Shown in pieces: positions 57,006 to 62,050 of a stretch of DNA of 62,050 nucleotides. Both the position numbers and the translations under genes were made by a program. Source of the stretch: JBBTVO01 sp038063195. Lineage in GTDB: Bacteria > Patescibacteriota > Microgenomatia > Levybacterales > UBA12049. The number at the start of each line of letters is the position of its first letter. Position 1 is the stretch's first letter. The stretch covers positions 1 through 62,050 of the forward strand of contig JBBTVO010000011.1 of NCBI GenBank assembly GCA_038063195.1, written 5' to 3'. Under the pieces are notes generated by a model. The model searched no databases, had not been told where the DNA came from, and was given only the letters and a program-made list of their open reading frames with translations.

Positions 57006-58058
57006 ATGAAAGATAAAACAGACAAGAAGATTAAAATTGATGAATCGGCAACTCCTGAAGAGCAGATGCTTTTTACTTCTCTTCGCGTCTCTGACTGGAT
57101 AGGATTTTTGGGACAGAGCCAGGTTAAAGAATCTTTGCATATCGCGATAAATGCCGCGAAGAAAAGAAAAGAAGCAATTGAACACATACTTCTTTACGGA
57201 CCCCCGGGACTTGGTAAAACTACGCTTTCACATCTTATTGCCAAGCAAATGGGAGCAAATATAAGAGTGACATCAGGCCCTGCAATTGAAAGAGCTGGAG
57301 ATCTTGCATCGATCCTCACCAATCTTGAAAAAGGAGATATTTTATTTATCGATGAGATTCACAGACTTAATAAAGTTGTTGAGGAGACACTTTATCCTGC
57401 GATGGAAGATTATGCATTAGACATTGTATTAGGAAAAGGGCCGTCTGCCCGCACATTAAGATTAGATCTTCCCCAGTTTACTATCATCGGCGCGACAACC
57501 AGAATAGGTCTTATGTCTGCGCCTCTTCGCGACAGATTCGGCGTAGTCCATCGTTTGAATTTCTATGATCCGAAAGATCTCGAGACTATTATTGAAAATG
57601 CAGCCAAGAAACTTAAAGTCTCAATTGATAAGGAAAGTATCAGGCAGATTGCCAAAAGAGCAAGAGGAACACCTCGCATAAGTTTAAAACTACTAAAACG
57701 CGCAAGAGATTTTGCCCAAGTCAGGGGAGAGGGGAAGATCACCAAAGAATTGGTAAAGGAAGCGCTTGCAATGCTTGAGGTGGATGAGATGGGGCTTGAT
57801 AGCTCTGACAGGCGATTTTTAAAAGCAATTATAGATAAGCATACAGGAGGACCGGTGGGTCTTGAAACAATCGCATCTACAATATCTGAAGACACAGGAA
57901 CACTAGAAGAGGTAGTAGAACCATACCTTCTTCAGATAGGATTTATAAAAAGGACTTCAAGAGGAAGAGTCGCAACTCCAGCTGCCTACGCTCACCTCGG
58001 CAAGCCGCCTCCACCAAAATCTTCTCCAGAAAACAAAAGCCAGCGAAAATTATTGTGA
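57006..58058 (+). CDS. ruvB: Holliday junction helicase subunit RuvB
   Basis: A 350-residue AAA+ motor: RVSDWIGFLGQSQVKESL, Walker A GPPGLGKTT, Walker B FIDEIHRL, GATTRIGLMSAPLRDRF (sensor) and the C-terminal winged helix (LLQIGFIKRTSRGRVAT). It drives branch migration with RuvA. The 104-base gap from ruvA has TTAG/CTAATT-rich repeats and no other gene. Confidence 0.95.
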   Translation: MKDKTDKKIKIDESATPEEQMLFTSLRVSDWIGFLGQSQVKESLHIAINAAKKRKEAIEHILLYGPPGLGKTTLSHLIAKQMGANIRVTSGPAIERAGDLASILTNLEKGDILFIDEIHRLNKVVEETLYPAMEDYALDIVLGKGPSARTLRLDLPQFTIIGATTRIGLMSAPLRDRFGVVHRLNFYDPKDLETIIENAAKKLKVSIDKESIRQIAKRARGTPRISLKLLKRARDFAQVRGEGKITKELVKEALAMLEVDEMGLDSSDRRFLKAIIDKHTGGPVGLETIASTISEDTGTLEEVVEPYLLQIGFIKRTSRGRVATPAAYAHLGKPPPPKSSPENKSQRKLL

Positions 58059-58064
58059 TAGAAT
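58056..58064 (+). promoter_or_regulatory. Extended -10 promoter overlapping the ruvB stop
   Basis: TGATAGAAT, using the ruvB TGA as its TG element, ends 6 bases before the ATG at 58071. Leaderless. Confidence 0.5.
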
Positions 58065-58070
58065 ATACTT

Positions 58071-59396
58071 ATGTCTGATGTAAGCGGAGAACGAGAACCC
58101 CCAAAAGAAATTTCAGCTCAATTTCCTAAAGTTAGTTTGGATACCGTTTATAAAATTGGAGATCTTATTCTTGCTGGAGAAGAAGAAGGAAAGTATAGTG
58201 AATTTGATCAAATGATGAGTAAAACTCAAGATGGGATCATAAGGGATGAGCCAGATCTGCTTGAGTTTCTTCAGGGGCAATTAGAAGATGATCCAGAAAC
58301 TGCTGTCGAATTTATTTCCGGAGTTATGTTTGTTCGGGCAGCGTTTGATGCAGAAGGTATAAAATTGCCACCTGTAACATGGAGTGCTTCAATGGCTATT
58401 GCTCAAGAACATTTATTTAAGCAGCAGAAAATTAGGCGAATAACTGATCTTGATGCAAGAAATGCATTAAAGGGAACGGAATCAGTGATTATTCCCCATC
58501 CAATTGATTTAGCCGAAGAAAATCCCTCATTAATGAGTTTTATTTCAGCACTTGGGGTAACCGAAGATGGTCTCTTTACTGCATTTGGAAAAGGAGCAAT
58601 GTACTATTACGAAGTTAAAAGAAAACAATTTTTTGCAGAACAAATAAGAAAAAGCCCATTTGGGAATGAGGTAAAAGCTGAGGGTGGAGATCAAGACAAA
58701 GAGCAAGCTCCGCCATTCTTAGAATTTAAGACTTTTGAAGTTGAAGGTGATATGTGGGATTATGAAGAATTGGCAGAAGTATCAGGAAAAATTGGAGAAG
58801 CTTTCTTAGATAGATTTTACAAAACACAACCTGAGGATGAAAGAAAAAGAGAATTGGAGAGCTTTATTCATAGGATTAGGGCAGGCAATGAAACTCCTCT
58901 TAGATTTTTCGAGGATATGGCGGTATTACCACAAGCAACCGAAGGGTATGTCCAATTAACTTTTCAAAGACACTATGATGCTGAAGAAAGTACAGGACCA
59001 TTGGAGTATGACGAAGAAGAAAGATTAATACTTCCCTTAGAAAATCCTCCTAGAAAACCAGCTAAAGAAGCGATCATTAATGATTGTGTGATTAATATTA
59101 CCGCTAGACCAGCTGCCCTTGTTGAATTGCAAAGTAAATTTCCCGAAAAGGGAAGAGAACTGAAAGAAGATGTTAGAGATTTTGCAGAAAACGCACCTAA
59201 ATTAGTTGAAGGACTAAGTGTAGGAATGGGAATAGATTTGGGAGATTTTCTACCAGATATTGAGAAAAAATATCCTTATGGTTTACCTAGAACTATATCA
59301 CTACATTTTGATCCCAACATATTTAAGAAAGGAAGAGGAAGAATAAAAATTATGGGTGAAAAATATTGGGATAGAGAAAACTTATCAGACGCTTAA
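58071..59396 (+). CDS. Acidic 441-residue protein, unknown
   Basis: A soluble, acidic protein with no family recognised. The central part (about 110-215) and the C-terminal part (about 330-440) look like separate alpha/beta domains; an E/D-rich linker (about 195-220) lies between. No signal peptide or membrane helix. The start codon is set by the leaderless promoter that overlaps the ruvB stop, so it is transcribed independently of ruvB. Confidence 0.5.
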   Translation: MSDVSGEREPPKEISAQFPKVSLDTVYKIGDLILAGEEEGKYSEFDQMMSKTQDGIIRDEPDLLEFLQGQLEDDPETAVEFISGVMFVRAAFDAEGIKLPPVTWSASMAIAQEHLFKQQKIRRITDLDARNALKGTESVIIPHPIDLAEENPSLMSFISALGVTEDGLFTAFGKGAMYYYEVKRKQFFAEQIRKSPFGNEVKAEGGDQDKEQAPPFLEFKTFEVEGDMWDYEELAEVSGKIGEAFLDRFYKTQPEDERKRELESFIHRIRAGNETPLRFFEDMAVLPQATEGYVQLTFQRHYDAEESTGPLEYDEEERLILPLENPPRKPAKEAIINDCVINITARPAALVELQSKFPEKGRELKEDVRDFAENAPKLVEGLSVGMGIDLGDFLPDIEKKYPYGLPRTISLHFDPNIFKKGRGRIKIMGEKYWDRENLSDA

Positions 59397-59420
59397 TTTC
59401 GCATTCTAAGCTATAATTCT

Positions 59421-59439
59421 TCTGATATAATTGCCCCGA
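59421..59439 (+). promoter_or_regulatory. Repeated promoter box, copy 1 (orphan)
   Basis: TCTGATATAATTGCCCCGA. No plus-strand gene follows for 800 bases, so it is either inactive or drives a small RNA. Confidence 0.4.
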
Positions 59440-59472
59440 TTTAATTTTACGATTAGATTTTGGAGTTTTATT

Positions 59473-59727
59473 CTAGAAATTTACAGGAGTAATGGTCCAG
59501 TTGTCTTGAGAAGTTTTAGGTTCCTGTGCTTTTGCTACTGGTTTAGCCTCTTTTACTAAAGAATTTAGAAGCTCCTCGTTTGCTTTATTTAGCTTCTCAT
59601 CTTTTTTTGAAAAAGGCACAAAAGATACATTCTTAGGCAACTTAGATAGTTTTGGTGTACTCACTAAATAATCAAGAAGCTTTTGAGTTAAATCTATATT
59701 TTTTTGGGTTTGTTTTTTCTTACTCAT
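59473..59727 (-). CDS. Small lysine-rich protein, unknown
   Basis: An 84-residue charged protein (KKKQTQKNIDLTQKLLDYL, then a C-terminal NWTITPVNF). No family recognised. Real coding is supported by an extended -10 (TGATATATT) ending 6 bases before its ATG. It may form a pair with the 141-residue gene upstream on the same strand. Confidence 0.45.
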   Translation of the reverse strand: MSKKKQTQKNIDLTQKLLDYLVSTPKLSKLPKNVSFVPFSKKDEKLNKANEELLNSLVKEAKPVAKAQEPKTSQDNWTITPVNF

Positions 59728-59733
59728 GTCTAA

Positions 59734-59742
59734 AATATATCA
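59734..59742 (-). promoter_or_regulatory. Extended -10 promoter, leaderless
   Basis: Minus strand TGATATATT, 6 bases before the ATG at 59727. Confidence 0.5.
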
Positions 59743-59783
59743 CCTTTCTGTTATAGGAGTGTAATAATACAATATATTTTTGG

Positions 59784-60209
59784 TTAATACAAGTCAACCC
59801 CGCTGTTTTTAAGAAATTTATACCTGTAATTTAAATAATTTCTTTTTATATCTTTGAATGCCCAGTTAAATTGTTTTCTTTTGCTCTTTGATTTTTTAAC
59901 TCCCTCGGAAGACTCAACTTCTCTTCCATCATTCAATGCTATTCTAGTGTGTTTGTGAATTGATCCGATTCCGCCATGATCATCAAATCGTACAATCCAA
60001 GCCCACTCGCCCTCAATTAGAATTTCATAAGATATATTTTCTATTTTTCTAATTTCATTTTTCTTATTCATCAACACAGAAAAAGAAATTCGGTCAGATT
60101 TTGCAATATTTAAAGGTACATCACCATTCCAAGTTTTCAAATCTTCTTCTTGTGGAGGCTTCTTCAGAGGCAATGCTGCTGGTATATGTTTTCTGATTTT
60201 TCTTGCCAT
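59784..60209 (-). CDS. 141-residue protein, unknown
   Basis: A basic protein whose centre (about 35-105) reads like a small beta-rich domain with histidines (ISYEILIEGEWAWIVRF, HGGIGSIHKHTRIAL) and whose C terminus is a basic helix (KRKQFNWAFKDIKRNYLNYR). It may be an RNase or toxin-like protein, but there is no firm match. A leaderless promoter (TGATATAAT, 5 bases before ATG) defines the start and is arranged head-to-head with the SWIM gene promoter. Confidence 0.45.
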   Translation of the reverse strand: MARKIRKHIPAALPLKKPPQEEDLKTWNGDVPLNIAKSDRISFSVLMNKKNEIRKIENISYEILIEGEWAWIVRFDDHGGIGSIHKHTRIALNDGREVESSEGVKKSKSKRKQFNWAFKDIKRNYLNYRYKFLKNSGVDLY

Positions 60210-60214
60210 AGCTT

Positions 60215-60247
60215 ATTATATCAAGCTCCTTTCCCTTCTGATATAAT
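60215..60247. promoter_or_regulatory. Divergent mirror-image promoters
   Basis: ATTATATCA (60215-60223) and TGATATAAT (60239-60247) are perfect inverted copies 15 bases apart, each an extended -10 for the gene it faces (59784 gene and SWIM gene). The plus-strand side belongs to the repeated promoter family. Confidence 0.65.
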
Positions 60248-60266
60248 TGCCCCAGCTTAAAAGGAT

Positions 60267-60992
60267 ATGATTCCTAAATACGACTTGGATAAAATCAAAT
60301 TTGCTACCGATCCCCCAACTTTTCAGAAGGCAGTCGATTTATATGAGCGCGGATGCGTTACAGAGTTTAAGAATCAATTTCACGGGTATTCTGCTGTAGT
60401 GATTGGGAGCAGGCCGTATCATGTATTTGTCTCAAGCCGTAGCTTCGATATTGCAAATTGCACCTGTTACCTCGGAGTCAATGATACTCTTTGCAAGCAT
60501 ATGGTATCGGTTGCTATTCACGCCGTTAAGAATGGTAAAATTTTAACCGACGAAGATAAACTTCAAAAAAATCAGCTGATTTTTAGTGGACGCGCGGGTA
60601 ATCTTACAAAAGCGGAACTCTCATCATTTAAAAAAGAAGTAACTGGGGCTGTACGCTATATCAAACCATATTTGGGACCATCTCGAATTTGGTTTTCTTA
60701 CCAAAATTCGCTTGAGGAAGGTTGTAACCGTTTATCGGCTTTATTATCAGAATTGCCCGCAGGCAAACAGACAGCACAGCTTACAGTGGACTTGCTTTTG
60801 CGGCTAGATAAAAAATTATCTAGTGGTGGGGTTGATGATTCCGACGGAACTGTTGGTGGATTTATTGAAGAAGCAGTAAGAATGCTTCTTGAGTTTGAAA
60901 AAATAGATACAGAATGTAAAAAAGAATTTAAAAAATTAAAAGGGACAGAAACATCTTTTGGATGGGAAGAACCGCTGCTTGAGATTTTATGA
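60267..60992 (+). CDS. SWIM zinc-finger protein
   Basis: A 241-residue protein with a SWIM finger C65-x-C67-x8-C76-x-H78. SWIM domains bind DNA or proteins and in bacteria often sit beside SNF2-type helicases; none is seen here. Residues about 160-175 contain LPAGKQT, a probable repeat-derived insert. The ATG has AAAAGGA just upstream and a promoter 20 bases away. Confidence 0.75.
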   Translation: MIPKYDLDKIKFATDPPTFQKAVDLYERGCVTEFKNQFHGYSAVVIGSRPYHVFVSSRSFDIANCTCYLGVNDTLCKHMVSVAIHAVKNGKILTDEDKLQKNQLIFSGRAGNLTKAELSSFKKEVTGAVRYIKPYLGPSRIWFSYQNSLEEGCNRLSALLSELPAGKQTAQLTVDLLLRLDKKLSSGGVDDSDGTVGGFIEEAVRMLLEFEKIDTECKKEFKKLKGTETSFGWEEPLLEIL

Positions 60993-61062
60993 TTACACGA
61001 ATTACAATATTACGCCATAGCGTATTGATGTAACTCACGAGAATATCATGTTAATCATAGCT

Positions 61063-61081
61063 TCTGCTATAATTGCCCCGA
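61063..61081 (+). promoter_or_regulatory. Repeated promoter box, copy 3
   Basis: TCTGCTATAATTGCCCCGA, 40 bases before the antitoxin ATG; a second -10 (TGATACAAT, 61104-61112) lies only 8 bases before that ATG. Confidence 0.5.
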
Positions 61082-61120
61082 GGTTGAAGGAAAGAATAAA
61101 ACTTGATACAATACTTTTGT

Positions 61121-61378
61121 ATGCAAACGACTATTTCACTTCCTAGAAATTTAGCACAAGAGGTAGAAAAGCAAGTTAAGAAAGGAAAGTTTAGGACACC
61201 TTCTGAGTTTGTCAACTCTGCCGTAAAAACTCTTCTTTCTTTTCAGAAAGGGGAGCTTACTTGGGAAACTCTCGCAAGCCCTTTCCGGTCTTATGCAAAG
61301 CAAAAAAAACTTACAGAGAAAGATCTTCTTCAAGCTGTAATGAAAGGCAGACGTGCAAAAACCTCCAAGAATAGTTAA
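61121..61378 (+). CDS. Ribbon-helix-helix antitoxin, ParD/CopG type
   Basis: An 85-residue protein: MQTTISLPRNLAQEVEKQV is a ribbon strand plus helix, then RTPSEFVNSAVKTLL completes the RHH fold; the basic C terminus should bind the toxin. I use the ATG at 61121, set by the TGATACAAT box 8 bases upstream. It overlaps the PIN toxin gene by 26 bases. Confidence 0.8.
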   Translation: MQTTISLPRNLAQEVEKQVKKGKFRTPSEFVNSAVKTLLSFQKGELTWETLASPFRSYAKQKKLTEKDLLQAVMKGRRAKTSKNS

Positions 61379-61775
61379 CGATACGAACATTTGGTTATCC
61401 GCATTATATTTTTCAGGTAAACCTGCTCAAATAGTTCATCTGATTGAAGAGAAAAATTTGACATCTGTTACTTCGCATGCGATTCTGAATGAGCTGAGAG
61501 AGAAAATGATCATAAATTTTCAAACTCCGGCGTTTGCAGCAAATGGAACAGTTTCCTATATCCAGTCAATCTCAGAATTAATTCCTCTTCAGGGAATAGA
61601 TTTTGGATTGCGAGACACGGCCGATAATATGGTCTTAGAAACTGCAGTAGTAGGAAAATGCAGTTTTCTTATAACAGGTGATAAGGATTTACTAATACTT
61701 AAGAAATATAAAAACTTACAAGTGGCTACACCTTCTCAGTTTTTGAATCAATACAGGAGCCAAGAATTGATCTGA
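61353..61775 (+). CDS. PIN-domain toxin (COG1569-like)
   Basis: A 140-residue PIN protein with a GTG start: VNDTNIWLSAL (first Asp), ILNELREKM (Glu), GLRDTADNMVLETA (Asp) and LITGDKDLL (Asp). All four acidic positions are present. It is a second, different PIN toxin system, paired with an RHH antitoxin rather than Phd. Confidence 0.82.
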   Translation: MQKPPRIVNDTNIWLSALYFSGKPAQIVHLIEEKNLTSVTSHAILNELREKMIINFQTPAFAANGTVSYIQSISELIPLQGIDFGLRDTADNMVLETAVVGKCSFLITGDKDLLILKKYKNLQVATPSQFLNQYRSQELI

Positions 61776-61790
61776 TATAATTACCCTGAT
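61772..61790 (+). promoter_or_regulatory. Repeated promoter box, copy 4
   Basis: TCTGATATAATTACCCTGA, about 37 bases upstream of the ATG of the last, partial gene. It starts inside the PIN toxin stop codon. Confidence 0.5.
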
Positions 61791-61826
61791 TTGATTAAAG
61801 AATTCGATCCAAAGTATACTTAGTTA

Positions 61827-62050
61827 ATGAAGTCATGGCATAGATTAAAATATAAAAACCTTACCCTACTCTTCTTCTCTATAATTCTCGCTGTTTTTCT
61901 CTCAAGACTTGAAGGTTTTCATACATTATTATTGAATTTGGGAAGCTTTGGATATATAGGAGCTTTTATTGCTGGCATATTGTTTGTATCTACTTTTACA
62001 GTCGCAACCGGAGCAGTAGTTCTTCTAGTTTTGGCGGAAAAATTATCACC
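61827..62050 (+). CDS. Polytopic membrane protein, 5' part
   Basis: The frame opens at ATG 61827 and runs off the window after 74 codons. It encodes a basic N terminus (MKSWHRLKYKN) and two transmembrane helices (about 12-28 and 41-67, ending VLLVLAEKLS). No family can be given from this fragment; small multipass proteins of the SNARE-associated/DedA kind are one possibility. Confidence 0.5.
   Translation, partial: MKSWHRLKYKNLTLLFFSIILAVFLSRLEGFHTLLLNLGSFGYIGAFIAGILFVSTFTVATGAVVLLVLAEKLS

Overview
The window looks like a chromosome segment of a Candidate Phyla Radiation (Patescibacteria) bacterium, probably of the Microgenomates side. This is an inference from gene content: a VirB4/PrgI secretion-like cluster with several VirB2-like membrane peptides, a DUF4012 protein, stand-alone four-helix-bundle (S23) genes, stand-alone homing endonuclease, low GC, very compact overlapping genes, and short palindromic repeats kept in frame inside proteins (for example LPAGRQG). 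The chromosome origin region is present: dnaA-dnaN on the minus strand, diverging from rpmH-rnpA-yidD-yidC-khpB on the plus strand (42.4-47.0 kb).

Layout. 0-10 kb: a sigma-region-4-like regulator, a minus-strand sugar phosphate operon (PfkB kinase, class II aldolase, RpiB, Rpe, small membrane protein), a LytR_C protein, then plus-strand envelope genes (SpoIID-like, PH-domain membrane protein, phosphatase-like/beta-propeller protein) and smpB. 10.1-14.1 kb: an accessory array that separates smpB from ssrA (tmRNA, 14.1-14.46 kb). Its minus-strand genes (two 224-residue paralogues, a coiled-coil protein, DinD) share a common 3' element, and three share the same promoter upstream box, which is continuous with the 3' end of ssrA. 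14.5-20.6 kb: comF, two tRNA-Ser genes with a LAGLIDADG endonuclease between them, a large serine recombinase, and a CDP-alcohol phosphatidyltransferase plus glycosyltransferase pair. 20.6-26.9 kb: a primase-helicase fusion of the TOTE type, a Fic-MerR fusion, tRNA-Arg and two more tRNA-Ser genes, a NUDIX hydrolase and a PIN/Phd toxin-antitoxin pair. 27-42.4 kb: a secretion/pilus-like cluster (TrbL-like, four VirB2-like proteins, PrgI, a small TraC-like protein, VirB4, a cell-wall hydrolase-like protein), interrupted by two S23 genes that are each bracketed by inverted CTAG-rich repeats, plus an ATPase with a response-regulator-type winged helix. 42.4-51.4 kb: replication origin genes, O-antigen-ligase-like protein, RNase H and DUF4012. 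51.5-58.1 kb: valS, a TPR protein, a protein with two DnaA domain IV-like segments, bL25 and ruvC-ruvA-ruvB. 58-62 kb: small accessory genes with repeated promoters, a SWIM protein, a second PIN toxin-antitoxin pair and the start of a membrane protein.

Two themes stand out. First, many genes, mostly accessory, have an extended -10 element (TGnTAnnnT) or a consensus promoter whose -10 hexamer ends only 5-10 bases before the ATG, which predicts leaderless or near-leaderless mRNAs and fixes the start codons. Second, several families of short repeats shape the genome: the ssrA-linked cassette repeats, the CTAG-rich inverted repeats that bracket S23 and toxin-antitoxin cargo and supply stop codons, and palindromic inserts inside essential proteins such as ValS. 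All functions are assigned by reading sequence motifs; no database search was run.
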